A stretch of 64,000 bases of DNA from Cohnella cholangitidis (GTDB taxonomy: Bacteria; Bacillota; Bacilli; Paenibacillales; Paenibacillaceae), in assembly GCF_014107495.1 (NCBI RefSeq), contig NZ_CP041969.1, positions 6,001,501 through 6,065,500 on the forward strand, given 5' to 3'. Each line of letters begins with the position of its first letter. Position 1 is the first letter of the stretch. The notes beneath the pieces were generated by a model, which saw only the letters and a program-made list of their open reading frames with translations, did no database searches and was not told the DNA's origin. The translations under genes were made by a program, and so were the position numbers. This document shows positions 48,553 to 57,518 of this stretch, in pieces.

Positions 48553-50412
48553 ATGAGCGAGAAAGAGATGGAGTTACTCGAATTATCCGTTGAAGAGCTA
48601 GACCAACCGGAAATGAACGAAGAGGATAACGGTGAAGATTACGTAGGCGCGTACGTCGGCAACAAAGCCGATCGTTATATAAGAAAATGGAATCGCGGCA
48701 GCATGTGGAACTGGTCTGCATTCCTGATGGGCATCTATTGGATGTTATATCGCAAAATGTATTTGTTCACGTTACTTGTACTAGTCGTATCGTGGGTACT
48801 CATTGCGGTAATCTATCAGGCGCTGGTCGCGCTGGATTTCCCGGTTAGTGACCATCCGTTGACTTTTGCGCTTGTCGCATACGCGATCGTAAAGCTTAGC
48901 GTCGGGGTAATCGGCGATTCGCTCTATCAAGTTCACGTTACCCGTAAACTTGCTAATCTGAGCAATAGTGCGACCCATTTATCTAGACGAGAGATCGAGG
49001 GAATGGGCGGGACCCATGCCGTATTGCCCGGCATTCTGCTGTCTCTTCAGCTGTTAGCTTACGCACTCGTCTTGCTAGATGAGGATAACTTGCCTTTCAA
49101 AGAGCAATCGGCTGCAGTCGACGAAAAGGAATCATCGGCATTCGCTATCCGCAAAGGGAGCATTGGCGAAATGGCGCTCGCGATTACCGGCTATAATTGG
49201 GAAGATCAAGTAGGCTACGAACGTCTTGTTTTTTTTGCCAAAGCGATTCTTGAGGAGTGGCGGAAGCAGGGGGCGGATTTGGAGGTTTTAGGCAATGACC
49301 GTACGGCCGAAGCCGAATTGTGGGCCCAGATGGCATTAGAATATTTCGCCGAGCCCGGCAATCGCGACGATACGTTGGTCGATGCGATGAAATGGATCGG
49401 GACGCAATGGCCGATGCTTATGGCTTCTAAGCCGAACGAGCCGGGCTCGTCGTCCGAGGGCGGGGCCGTACAAGAGACTCGGCAGGAGGGTAAGCAATCG
49501 AAATCTCTCGACGGCAAATTGATAGACGCGGTGGTCTACGATGAGGAAGAGAAGGTCAAACAATTGCTGGAAGAGGGTGCAAACCCCGACGCACGAGATG
49601 AATACGGACAAACTGCCCTCATGCTTAGCGGCTCATACAATAGACCCGGCATCATGAAGCTTCTTCTGAATTCGGATGCCGATCCGACTTTGGGCAATGA
49701 GGATGGAGGCAATGCTTTGCTGTATGCTTTGAGCGACAGCTTAAACCTCAACGGAGAAATCAACAAGACGGAAGCGGATGCGATTGCCATGGCGGAAATG
49801 CTACTTCAGGCCGGAAGCGATCCCGACAGCCGTTATGTTTCGGGGCTATTGAAGGGGCAAACAGCGTTAATGGAAGCTTCCCGTTCTTTCCCGCAATCCG
49901 CTCAACTACTGCTGACTTCGGGAGCCGACCCGAATGTCAAGAACCAGGATGGGGATACCGCGCTGAAATACGCGATCTCCGTTCCGAAGCTGTTCGCCAG
50001 CTTGCTTGAACATGGTGCGAACCCGAACATCAAGAATAACGAAGGCGAAACGGTCAAAGACGAGATCGTACGGCAAAACGCTACGGAAACAGCCGAATTG
50101 CTCGACTTGCCATTGGAGCGTCAGATCGTTACTCCTCCGAACGGCGATGTCGAAACGATGTTCCTTAAGCTGCGTTCCGGAATAAGCCAAGGGGGAGCGA
50201 AGAAGCTGTTCGGAAACCCTAATGCGACAACAATGGATGAAGAATATTCTTCCGAAATCTGGGAGTATAGGCTCCCGGGCGATTTACGGCTCATCATCCA
50301 TTGGAACGGGGACGGAGGAGTTTGGTATTACGAGATCGAAAGCAAAGGGGCGGACGATATCCTCTATCGCTATCTCTTCTCGCCCGGGGACGAGAAGGTC
50401 GTTGCATCTTAA
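48553..50412 (+). CDS. DUF2628-like membrane protein with ankyrin repeats
   Basis: A 619-residue protein. After an acidic head comes a segment resembling DUF2628 (YIRKWNRGSMWNWSAFLMGIYWMLYRKMY) with two to four membrane helices up to about residue 180. A cytoplasmic region follows, then four to five ankyrin repeats at about 330-490 (LLEEGANPDARDEYGQTALML, LLLTSGADPNVKNQDGDTAL, LLEHGANPNIKNNEGET), and a C-terminal small beta domain. ATG 48553 is selected (GCGGAGGACAGC upstream) over an earlier GTG. Its stop overlaps the stop of the convergent fnr gene. Function unknown; a scaffold role is the most that can be inferred. Confidence 0.75.
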   Translation: MSEKEMELLELSVEELDQPEMNEEDNGEDYVGAYVGNKADRYIRKWNRGSMWNWSAFLMGIYWMLYRKMYLFTLLVLVVSWVLIAVIYQALVALDFPVSDHPLTFALVAYAIVKLSVGVIGDSLYQVHVTRKLANLSNSATHLSRREIEGMGGTHAVLPGILLSLQLLAYALVLLDEDNLPFKEQSAAVDEKESSAFAIRKGSIGEMALAITGYNWEDQVGYERLVFFAKAILEEWRKQGADLEVLGNDRTAEAELWAQMALEYFAEPGNRDDTLVDAMKWIGTQWPMLMASKPNEPGSSSEGGAVQETRQEGKQSKSLDGKLIDAVVYDEEEKVKQLLEEGANPDARDEYGQTALMLSGSYNRPGIMKLLLNSDADPTLGNEDGGNALLYALSDSLNLNGEINKTEADAIAMAEMLLQAGSDPDSRYVSGLLKGQTALMEASRSFPQSAQLLLTSGADPNVKNQDGDTALKYAISVPKLFASLLEHGANPNIKNNEGETVKDEIVRQNATETAELLDLPLERQIVTPPNGDVETMFLKLRSGISQGGAKKLFGNPNATTMDEEYSSEIWEYRLPGDLRLIIHWNGDGGVWYYEIESKGADDILYRYLFSPGDEKVVAS

Positions 50413-51131
50413 ATCCGGCACAGTTCCTTCGGGCATTGCTCGCATTTGCATATGCTCTGCAAATATTCTAAATTTTTGATCGTAATGATCCCGTCGTGCA
50501 TGGAGATTGCACCGGCTTTCTTCAAATCGCTGAGCATCCGATTCACGCTTTCGCGGGCACAGCCGATGTAATCTCCCAGCTCTGTATTCGTCAGCTTGAG
50601 AGAAATATGTACCCCGTTTTTGTCAGGCGATCCGTACGAATTGGACAAACGGATCAAAGTCGAACACAGAGCGCCCGGCTTTCCGTACATCATCAGATCG
50701 CGCATTCTCGTCTGAGTCAGCCGCTGCATGTATCCCATCCAATTCATGAACTCGATTGCCAAATCCCCGTACTGCCACAACAATATTTCCAGATCATCCT
50801 TCTGAATGATCCCGATTTCGCATTTTTCGACCGTTAAAGCGCTGAATTGATGCTTGGGATCTTGGAAGGGCTCCAACTGTCCCAACAAATCGCCCGCATG
50901 ATAGAGCGACATGATATATTCTTTGCCTTCTTCGCTGAATTTCGTTACTTTTACTCGGCCGGAGTGTAGAAAGAACAGTTTGTCGGCATGATCGCCTTCA
51001 TGGAAAATGGCCGTGTCCGTGTTGTATTTGTGCGTGTACATAATTTGCTTGAGCTTATCCAGATTTCCGCTCGAGAAGCAGAAGGAATTCCGGACATGGC
51101 AAGCTTTGGGCAGTGCGCGAACGGCTTCCAT
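50409..51131 (-). CDS. fnr: Anaerobic regulator Fnr, Bacillus type
   Basis: Oxygen-sensing activator of nitrate respiration genes. The 240-residue product has a cyclic-nucleotide-binding-like beta barrel, a long dimer helix and a helix-turn-helix (TELGDYIGCARESVNRMLSDLKK). Its C-terminus carries C230-X2-C233-X4-C238, with an extra C228, the arrangement of the C-terminal [4Fe-4S] ligands of Bacillus subtilis Fnr (unlike the N-terminal ligands in E. coli). ATG 51131 has AAGGAGGTG upstream, and the promoter start near 51153 excludes the longer frame from 51152. A perfect Fnr box at -41.5 predicts positive autoregulation. Confidence 0.92.
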   Translation of the reverse strand: MEAVRALPKACHVRNSFCFSSGNLDKLKQIMYTHKYNTDTAIFHEGDHADKLFFLHSGRVKVTKFSEEGKEYIMSLYHAGDLLGQLEPFQDPKHQFSALTVEKCEIGIIQKDDLEILLWQYGDLAIEFMNWMGYMQRLTQTRMRDLMMYGKPGALCSTLIRLSNSYGSPDKNGVHISLKLTNTELGDYIGCARESVNRMLSDLKKAGAISMHDGIITIKNLEYLQSICKCEQCPKELCRI

Positions 51132-51159
51132 ACTAGGCACCTCCTTATCCATTGAAGCC

Positions 51160-51202
51160 AGTATATCAAGGCTTTCGCAAGGGGAGTGTGATTTGCCTCA
51201 CA
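51160..51202 (-). promoter_or_regulatory. fnr promoter with Fnr box at -41.5
   Basis: TGTGA-N6-TCACA (51202-51187), perfect; -10 TATACT (51165-51160), predicted start 51153. The box centre (51194.5) is 41.5 bp upstream, the class II activation position. Confidence 0.88.
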
Positions 51203-51211
51203 ATGTCGGGT

Positions 51212-51901
51212 TTATTTGAGCTCGCGCTGTTGCTTCAGCGCTTCCATGTCGACAATGACGATCTTATTGCGATCTACTTCCAGCAACTCCTCTTTGCTGA
51301 ACTGGTTAAGCAAGCGATTGATCGTTTCTCTGGTCGTACCGACGGAATTGGCGAATTCCTGATGGGTCATGGGAAGATTGATCGTGATCTTATTCTCGAT
51401 CGGTTGCCCGTGCTGCTCGGCAAGCAGCTGCAGAAAGGACAATACGCGGTGCTTAACGTCCTGGCCGGATAACACTTGAAGTTTTTCTTGCAGCTCGCGG
51501 ATTTTGTCGCCCATTACGCGCATCATCTTGATCGCGATAGAGGGGGTAGTCATCATTAACTGTTCGAACTTCCGAACGGGGATGGCGAGCAGCTTCGTAT
51601 CCACGATGGCTTCGGCCGTCGCCGGATATGGATTCTGATTGAATAGTCCGGTATGCGGGAACATATCTCCGGTTTTTAAGAACGAGACGATTTGCTCATG
51701 GCCGTTCTCGTCCGTTTTGAAGGTTTTGACCAAGCCGTCCCGGATAAAGAAGACGGCTTCCTTCTCGCTTCCTTCGGTAAATATGGAAGCTTTTCTGGCG
51801 ATCGAACGGGAAATGGAGATGTTCACGACACGCTCCAATTCTTGCGCGTTAAGGTCGTGGAACAACTGCACGCGCTGCAGAAATTCGGTTTCTTTTTCCA
51901 T
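51212..51901 (-). CDS. Second Crp/Fnr-family regulator, ArfM-like
   Basis: A 229-residue regulator with a cyclic-nucleotide-binding-like domain (ASIFTEGSEKEAVFFIRDGLVKTF), dimer helix and helix-turn-helix (MTHQEFANSVGTTRETINRLLNQFSKE). It has no cysteine cluster, so it is not an iron-sulfur sensor. Size and position next to fnr resemble ArfM, the anaerobic modulator of Bacillus, or the Crp/Fnr type seen next to it in Paenibacillus. ATG has GGAGG upstream. No Fnr box is seen before it. It lies upstream of fnr on the same strand, separated by 80 bases that hold the fnr promoter. Confidence 0.85.
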   Translation of the reverse strand: MEKETEFLQRVQLFHDLNAQELERVVNISISRSIARKASIFTEGSEKEAVFFIRDGLVKTFKTDENGHEQIVSFLKTGDMFPHTGLFNQNPYPATAEAIVDTKLLAIPVRKFEQLMMTTPSIAIKMMRVMGDKIRELQEKLQVLSGQDVKHRVLSFLQLLAEQHGQPIENKITINLPMTHQEFANSVGTTRETINRLLNQFSKEELLEVDRNKIVIVDMEALKQQRELK

Positions 51902-52024
51902 AGGCTTCGTAATCCTCCTCTAGGTCGTATCTAGCCGTTTTCCCTTATTTTAGCTGAAGATTAACCTTAAAGACATTTATTTGAGCTTCGATATTCTACA
52001 TTATGACGAACGTTTGGCGAATGC

Positions 52025-52067
52025 TGTGAGGTAGGTCATAGAGCAGGCGCGTAGAAGCAAGGATAAT
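52025..52067 (+). promoter_or_regulatory. mobA-ywiC promoter with imperfect Fnr box at -41.5
   Basis: TGTGA-GGTAGG-TCATA (52025-52040) is one mismatch from TGTGA-N6-TCACA; GATAAT (52062-52067) as -10 gives a start at 52074 and a box centre at -41.5. Confidence 0.7.
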
Positions 52068-52105
52068 AAGGGGGCAACTTATTCCATAGCCGATATGGGG
52101 GGCTT

Positions 52106-52789
52106 ATGATGCTGGATATTGCCGATATAGCCGATCTAGCCGATCCATTGCTTAATGAAGGGCAAGAGACATTGTCGGGGGTTATTCTCGCAGGAGGGAA
52201 AAGCCGGAGGATAGGGGGAGCGCATATCGCGATGCTTCCCTTCTCGAACGAGAAGCTCATCCATCGGCAGATTCGTCATATGAAGAAGTTATGCGCGGAA
52301 ATCATTGTCGTGACGAACGAGCCGAGAACGTTCCTTCCGATCGTAGACAGCGATATTAGAATTATTACCGACTTTTATCATGACAAAGGTCCTCTTGGCG
52401 GCATGCATGCCGCATTTTCCCTTGCCGCGTATTCCGACGTATGGCTCGTGGGGTGCGACATGCCGTACGTTTCCTATGAAGCCGCGCGCCTGTTGCTGGA
52501 GAAGAAAAGAGATTCCGGCTGCGATGCCGCGCTGCCGTTCATCAAAGAGAGGCTTCATCCCTGGCACGGAATCTATGATAGACGATGCGTCGAGATCATT
52601 CCTAGCTTGATCGATCGTAACCAGAGCAGAGTCGATCCTTTTCTGCACGCCATTCGTTACGAGGGTATCGTTCAATCCTCGTTCGAGAGCAGCGGAATCG
52701 ATGCGAGCTTCGTTACGCGCATGAGCACGCAAGAAGAATATGAGCGAACGTTGTTTACTATCGCCACAAGCGGCAAAGGATGTTCATAA
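52106..52789 (+). CDS. mobA: MobA-like molybdenum-cofactor guanylyltransferase, altered active site
   Basis: Expected to attach GMP to molybdopterin for nitrate-reductase-type enzymes. The 227-residue product has the nucleotide loop GVILAGGKSRRIGG and the later DKGPLGGMHAA and VGCDMPYV (metal Asp) motifs. However, the position normally reading G-x-D-K-A/x-L-L after the loop is GAHIAMLPF here, so the usual Asp and GTP-contacting Lys are His and Ile. It may have reduced or altered activity. An N-terminal extension of about 24 residues (IADIADLADP) precedes the fold. ATG 52106 or 52109; GGGGGG upstream. In a likely operon with the YwiC-like gene, under Fnr. Confidence 0.8.
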   Translation: MMLDIADIADLADPLLNEGQETLSGVILAGGKSRRIGGAHIAMLPFSNEKLIHRQIRHMKKLCAEIIVVTNEPRTFLPIVDSDIRIITDFYHDKGPLGGMHAAFSLAAYSDVWLVGCDMPYVSYEAARLLLEKKRDSGCDAALPFIKERLHPWHGIYDRRCVEIIPSLIDRNQSRVDPFLHAIRYEGIVQSSFESSGIDASFVTRMSTQEEYERTLFTIATSGKGCS

Positions 52790-52811
52790 ATCGGGGTGAG
52801 GAGTTGCTCTC

Positions 52812-53549
52812 ATGAAGAAGCAAGGAATCGTGATTCCGCACGAGCACGGCGGTTGGGCGATGGTCAGCGTGCCTTTCCTGTTAGGCATGATGGCCGGAAC
52901 GCCGCAATGGAACCATTTGCTATTATTCATTGCCTGGCTATTCTTCTACCTTGCGTCATATCCGTTGTTACAATCCGTGAAGAGGTCCGCCCATCGGGGC
53001 CGATTGATGATCTGGGGCTTGCTGTATGGCGGAATCGCGATTTTTTGCTTGATTCCTTCTTTGTTCAACGAACCTGCTCTTTTGTATTTCGGACCGCTTC
53101 TCCTCTTGCTGCTTACGATTAATATTTGGCACGCCACGCGCAAGTCGGAGAGGGCGTTAATAAACGACTTATGCGCGATCCTCTTATTTTCCGTAGGCGG
53201 TGCCGCTGCGTACTTGTCCGGCGGCGGGGATTGGGACGAAAAGATGGCTTTGGTCATTGCGTTTTCTTTTTTGCATTTTACGGGGAGCGCCTTCTTCGTC
53301 AAGTCGCTGTTTCGCGAAAGAAACAACAAGCGCTGGATCGCATACGCGCGAGCATACCATATCGGACTGTTAGCCGCGCCTTGGGCGATCGGGTTTCCGT
53401 TGATGACGGTCGCTTATATTGTATCCGCAGTACGGGCATTTGTCTTCGCCGGTCGGCCGATGCGCCCGATGAAGGCCGGATGGATCGAAATTGCGAGTAC
53501 GCTGCAATTCGTGCTGATTTCCATTTATCTATTTCGTTTCGAATGGTAA
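52812..53549 (+). CDS. ywiC: YwiC-like membrane protein
   Basis: A 245-residue polytopic protein with about seven or eight membrane helices. The start IPHEHGGWAMVSVPFLLGM is the diagnostic YwiC signature, and HATRKSERALINDL and LRERNNK-like loops follow. In Bacillus subtilis ywiC lies in the narK-fnr-narGHJI region, and here too it lies close to fnr, which supports the assignment. Function is unknown. GTGAGGAG lies upstream; 22 bases separate it from mobA. Confidence 0.85.
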   Translation: MKKQGIVIPHEHGGWAMVSVPFLLGMMAGTPQWNHLLLFIAWLFFYLASYPLLQSVKRSAHRGRLMIWGLLYGGIAIFCLIPSLFNEPALLYFGPLLLLLLTINIWHATRKSERALINDLCAILLFSVGGAAAYLSGGGDWDEKMALVIAFSFLHFTGSAFFVKSLFRERNNKRWIAYARAYHIGLLAAPWAIGFPLMTVAYIVSAVRAFVFAGRPMRPMKAGWIEIASTLQFVLISIYLFRFEW

Positions 53550-53630
53550 CTACGTTATCTTTGCTCTCCCATCTAGATTTCGCATAAGGCCTGCAAGAGA
53601 CGCCGAAATTTAGATTATAGGAGCAGTGTC

Positions 53631-55346
53631 ATGATGAAATTAGGCATTACGGGGAAAGTCGCGCTCATTACTTTATCGATCGTGTTGGTTAGCATCGGGA
53701 TGGTAACGGCGTTCGGTTATTACACAAGCTATAGGCAGGTGAAAGAGGCGGCGGGCATCGAATTGATCGGATGCGCCAACATCACTACGGGAATCATCGA
53801 TCCGAAAGATATCGCCGGCTTGGCTAGCGGAGACGCGTCGAACGTTGCCAAAGTCGAGAAGGACATCAGCTGGACCGTCTCGAAAAAGCCGATATTCAAG
53901 ACGCAGTACATATTGTCTCTGGACGGTACGATACTGGCAGCGGACCGTTCGTTGCAATCGGAAGGTTATAAGGCGGGCGACAGCTTCTATCTGGATCGGA
54001 ACGCGCTTAAGATGATTCTAGAGATGAAACATCCGCAGTATTCCGACGCGTACGAATACGAAGGAAGCAAGAGAATGACCGGATACGCTCCTCTCTTCGC
54101 GAATAATGATCCGACCCAACCGATCATCGCCTTGAACGCGATCGATTTCGATGCCGACATCCTGCAGCAACGGACTTGGGAGATGATAAAAGGGACTTTA
54201 ATCGTTGGCAGCTTATTGCCTTGTATTGCCGCGTTGATTTCTTTCATGTTCGTGAAAATGGTCATGCGGCCGATCAGGCAGTTGAACGAGCACGTGAACC
54301 GCGTAGCGAATGGGGATTTGACCGTTGTATCTTTGCATATCAAGAGCAACGACGAAATCGGGCATTTGTCGGCGAATTTCAACAAGATGGTAGGAAATCT
54401 CTCGGTGCTTGTTCAGAATATAATGCGCAGTACGGCTCAATTGAACGGAAGCGGCGCCGAGATGGCTAAGATCGCCGGTCAAACGGGAGAATCCGCCCGT
54501 CAAATCGCGATCGCCATCGATGAAGTGGCGAGCGGGGCTAACGAACAGGCCGGGCGGGCTTCGGATATGCTGGATGTCATCGAATCGGCCATGCAACGGA
54601 TTACTTCGGGAGATGCGATGGCCAGAGAAGGGCTGAATATTGCAAACGGCTCGACGATACATGCCCGGCGCGGGGAAGCGGCCGTTCAAAATGCCATTGA
54701 CCAATTGGGTGATGTCGTTCAAACGATACATTCCGCATCGGATTCGGTGAAGAAACTGAATAGTCGTTCCGCTGAGATCGGATCCATTATTACCGTCATT
54801 TCCGAGATTTCATATCAAACGAATTTATTGGCGCTTAATGCCGCTATTGAAGCGGCCAGAGCCGGCGAGATGGGCAAAGGATTCGCCGTCGTGGCCGTGG
54901 AAGTGCGCAAGCTGGCGAGTAAATCCAGTCAAGCGGCGCAGCAGGTGAACGAGCTGATCGGCCTCATTCAAGCGGATATCGAGGAAGCGGCCCATCGCAT
55001 GGAGAGCAATCTCGACGCGGTGAATGTGCAGAACGAAATGATTCGTGAAGGAAGCGATGCGTTAGGTACCATAGTCGAGCAAGTTATCCTTACGGAGAAG
55101 AGCGTAGCGGAAATCAAGACGATCTTCGGGCAAGTAGCCGAACTGTCTCGGGAAGTGTTAACGGGAATCCAATCGGTTGCCAGCATTACTCAAGAGACGG
55201 CAGCTTCCACCCAGCAAGTGTCCGCTTCGGCGAACGAGCAATCTGCCTTTGTCGTGAACATGGTCGATCATTTGCGAGAAATATCGGGGAATATTAAGCA
55301 ACTGCGCGAAGAGGTTAATCAATTTAAGGTGACGAAGGACTCCTGA
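53631..55346 (+). CDS. Methyl-accepting chemotaxis protein
   Basis: A 571-residue chemoreceptor: membrane helix (residues 8-30), extracytoplasmic single-Cache-like sensor (about 31-180), second helix (GTLIVGSLLPCIAALISFMFV), HAMP, and the signalling coiled coil with the hairpin tip ISYQTNLLALNAAIEAARAGEMGKGFAVVAVEVRKLA. The gene is placed inside the anaerobic island, so it may mediate taxis to electron acceptors, which is inference. AGGAG precedes ATG 53631. The terminator overlaps the stop. Confidence 0.92.
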   Translation: MMKLGITGKVALITLSIVLVSIGMVTAFGYYTSYRQVKEAAGIELIGCANITTGIIDPKDIAGLASGDASNVAKVEKDISWTVSKKPIFKTQYILSLDGTILAADRSLQSEGYKAGDSFYLDRNALKMILEMKHPQYSDAYEYEGSKRMTGYAPLFANNDPTQPIIALNAIDFDADILQQRTWEMIKGTLIVGSLLPCIAALISFMFVKMVMRPIRQLNEHVNRVANGDLTVVSLHIKSNDEIGHLSANFNKMVGNLSVLVQNIMRSTAQLNGSGAEMAKIAGQTGESARQIAIAIDEVASGANEQAGRASDMLDVIESAMQRITSGDAMAREGLNIANGSTIHARRGEAAVQNAIDQLGDVVQTIHSASDSVKKLNSRSAEIGSIITVISEISYQTNLLALNAAIEAARAGEMGKGFAVVAVEVRKLASKSSQAAQQVNELIGLIQADIEEAAHRMESNLDAVNVQNEMIREGSDALGTIVEQVILTEKSVAEIKTIFGQVAELSREVLTGIQSVASITQETAASTQQVSASANEQSAFVVNMVDHLREISGNIKQLREEVNQFKVTKDS

Positions 55347-55366
55347 TCTATCAGGGGTTCTTTTAC
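55335..55366 (+). terminator. Terminator overlapping the chemoreceptor stop
   Basis: AAGGACTCCTGA-TCTA-TCAGGGGTTCTT with two G-T pairs, then TTACCTTTT. Confidence 0.7.
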
Positions 55367-55386
55367 CTTTTAATGCCCGGACCGAA

Positions 55387-55429
55387 TGTGATGGCAATCA
55401 CAATGCGGTCGATCCCGAGCCCTTAATAT
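55387..55429 (+). promoter_or_regulatory. Globin promoter with Fnr box at -41.5
   Basis: TGTGA-TGGCAA-TCACA (55387-55402), perfect; -10 TAATAT (55424-55429), start 55436, box centre -41.5. Confidence 0.88.
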
Positions 55430-55466
55430 AGGCGTATAAGTCGATATCGAGGAGAGTGGGAACGAG

Positions 55467-55859
55467 ATGCAACAAGAAACTTCAACGTTATACGAAGCAA
55501 TAGGCGGAGAAGAGACGATTCGCAAACTAGTGGAGGCGTTCTACCCGAGAGTGTATAGGGATCCGGATCTATCGCCTTTGTTTCCGGATGGGGTCGAATC
55601 GATTAAGTACAAACAACGGTTGTTTCTGACTCAATTCACGGGAGGGCCGTCGCTCTACTCCGATCAATACGGGCATCCGAACATGAGGGCGCGCCATCTT
55701 CCCTTCAAGGTGACGCCGCGCAGGGCGGAGGCATGGCTCCGGTGCATGAAGGAAGCGATGGACGAGATCGGCATCGCCGGACATCCAAGGCAATGGTTCT
55801 TCGATCGTTTGACCCAAGTAGCCGGGATCATGGTAAATTCCGAGGATGAAGAAGAGTAG
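55467..55859 (+). CDS. Truncated haemoglobin, group II
   Basis: A 130-residue 2-on-2 globin. The start SLYEAIGGEETIRKLVEAFY and central PSLYSDQYGHPNMRARHLPF are the group II pattern, with proximal His77 in ARHLPF and the C-terminal W in HPRQWFFDRL (the WG8-type tryptophan). Such globins bind oxygen and detoxify nitric oxide. A perfect Fnr box at -41.5 predicts induction without oxygen, which favours the nitric-oxide role. GGAGAGTGGGAACG lies before ATG 55467. It stands alone on its transcript. Confidence 0.92.
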   Translation: MQQETSTLYEAIGGEETIRKLVEAFYPRVYRDPDLSPLFPDGVESIKYKQRLFLTQFTGGPSLYSDQYGHPNMRARHLPFKVTPRRAEAWLRCMKEAMDEIGIAGHPRQWFFDRLTQVAGIMVNSEDEEE

Positions 55860-55890
55860 TGAGCATCAACCAAAAGACTTCAGCACAAAA

Positions 55891-55939
55891 ACTTAAGCCG
55901 ACGGCATGCGGGTTCGTTCTCGCAGCTGTCGGCTTAAGT
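55891..55939 (-). terminator. Terminator between globin and DUF59 genes
   Basis: ACTTAAGCCGAC (55891-55902) pairs with GTCGGCTTAAGT (55928-55939), with further inner pairing. On the minus strand TTTTTGTG follows, on the plus strand TGGTTAGG, so it serves the minus-strand operon best. Confidence 0.75.
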
Positions 55940-55957
55940 TGGTTAGGCAAGTTTGTG

Positions 55958-56248
55958 TTAGTAATAACCTAATCTTTCTTTCGCTTCTTCCGACATCATG
56001 GCCGGCGACCACTGGGGCTCCCATACGAGATCCACTTCGGGAGGTTTGGCTTGCTCCCTGAGCACCCATTTCACGCCGCTTACGATCGTATCGTGCATCG
56101 GGCAACCGGGCGTCGTTAACGTCATGCGCACGTAAATTTGATCGGGGTCTTCGCGAACTTCGTAGACGAGTCCTAGATCCACGATATTGATGCCAAGCTC
56201 GGGATCGTACACTTCCCTTAACAGATCAAGCACATTTTCATTGTCCAT
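55958..56248 (-). CDS. DUF59/MIP18-family iron-sulfur assembly factor (SufT/PaaD-like)
   Basis: A 96-residue protein with the family motif LLREVYDPELGINIVDLGLVYEV, and TLTTPGCPMHDTI containing the conserved cysteine. The C-terminal VWEPQWSPAMMSEEAKERLG is also typical. Helps iron-sulfur cluster delivery to target proteins. GAGGGAGTACGC precedes the ATG. Last gene of the minus-strand operon that starts at the shared Fnr box at 58758; its link to Ric and MoaA (both iron-sulfur related) suits it. Confidence 0.9.
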   Translation of the reverse strand: MDNENVLDLLREVYDPELGINIVDLGLVYEVREDPDQIYVRMTLTTPGCPMHDTIVSGVKWVLREQAKPPEVDLVWEPQWSPAMMSEEAKERLGYY

Positions 56249-56272
56249 GCGTACTCCCTCGTTTCTTGATCT

Positions 56273-57505
56273 TTATCGTTTGAAGACGAGTCCGATCAGA
56301 GAAATATATCCGATCGAGAATAGCGAGAAAGCCGTTCCGCCGATAGCAACGATTATTCGGGCATCCGCAGCAAGCCCGGTTAACAAGAGAAGGCTGGAGC
56401 AGGCGATCGCCGCCAACCCGACGTTCACTTTGTTCTCGTTCAATAAGTCGGCCATGACGGGAGCTCCCGGTTTACCCGCGTGTTTGCCGTATTTGCGCGT
56501 CCACCATAGGAAAGGGACGATCTTCGAAGCGTAGCATAGGATCGTAAAAGAAACCCAGCCCGCCAAATAGATCCATCCCGCGACTAGGACGGTTTTGGCA
56601 TTCAACCATTGCTCATGATAGACGAGAGTTAGGATCAGCATCGCGCTAGCCATTACGGCGAAAGCTTGATTGCCGTACATCGACCACCGAATGCCCGAAC
56701 CGGGATTCCGTTTGTGCCTGCTTTTCTTGATTTGTATAAGATGCGCATTATAAGCGATGATCGCCATGACGAGCAGAGCGAGCGCTAATCCGATCGACCA
56801 ATCGTTTCCATCGACTAGGAACGAGATCGTTCCGACGACAACTGCGGCATTCCATAAAAAAAGCACGACGGTCTGCAGCTTGGTCGGATAGTGATGGGAC
56901 AAATAAAACATAGGCAGCATTTTATAGCTAAAGCCGGTAATGAGAAGTCCGAACCAACCTATCGTACCTAACCAGATATGAGCATGGAACAGTTGCTCGT
57001 GAATGCCGTTCCAATTGCCGAATGCCAGATTAAGACCCATTGCCATTCCGGATAGGCCGGTCAACGCTAGATACAATACCGAGCAAGCGGCGCTTACCGT
57101 TACCGGATTCCATTTGGACGCGCGAAATAAGGTGACCGCGATGTTCCATACGAATAGCAGGATGCCTGCCAAAGCCAACGTCGCGAAACCGGCTATCCAT
57201 TCCGTTTCCGCTCTTTTGAATCCGTACAACAAACCCGAGAGACCGACGGCGAAAGCGAAGTAGTGAGCGTAGCCAAGACGTTCGCTGTAGACGTTCGATT
57301 GCAAAATGACGTTAATCAACTGATAGACGGCACCCATCGCAAGCATGGTAGCCCAACCTAATACGAACAAGTGGATCTGGAACCATCCTGTCGGACCGCG
57401 CAAGTCCGTGTTCATCCAGTCGAAAAGCGAGAACAGGGATGTCGCGTGAAAAACGACGAAACCGATCATCCCCGTCACGATGAACAGAAAGGGGAGACGG
57501 GACAT
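56273..57505 (-). CDS. Twelve-helix haem-copper-oxidase-subunit-I-like or NnrS-like membrane protein
   Basis: A 410-residue protein with about twelve membrane helices. Histidines that could bind haem are in WFQIHLFVLGWATML (helix 2), HAHIWLGTIGWFGLL (helix 6) and FYLSHHYPTKLQ. The layout recalls both cytochrome oxidase/nitric oxide reductase subunit I and NnrS, a haem-copper protein of nitric-oxide resistance, but no complete copper site is visible, so catalysis is doubtful. AAGGAGG lies 8 bases before ATG 57505. It is co-transcribed with DUF2249 genes and a DUF59 gene under a likely Fnr promoter, which suits an anaerobic nitrogen-oxide role. Confidence 0.7.
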   Translation of the reverse strand: MSRLPFLFIVTGMIGFVVFHATSLFSLFDWMNTDLRGPTGWFQIHLFVLGWATMLAMGAVYQLINVILQSNVYSERLGYAHYFAFAVGLSGLLYGFKRAETEWIAGFATLALAGILLFVWNIAVTLFRASKWNPVTVSAACSVLYLALTGLSGMAMGLNLAFGNWNGIHEQLFHAHIWLGTIGWFGLLITGFSYKMLPMFYLSHHYPTKLQTVVLFLWNAAVVVGTISFLVDGNDWSIGLALALLVMAIIAYNAHLIQIKKSRHKRNPGSGIRWSMYGNQAFAVMASAMLILTLVYHEQWLNAKTVLVAGWIYLAGWVSFTILCYASKIVPFLWWTRKYGKHAGKPGAPVMADLLNENKVNVGLAAIACSSLLLLTGLAADARIIVAIGGTAFSLFSIGYISLIGLVFKR

Positions 57506-57518
57506 GGCACTCGCCTCC

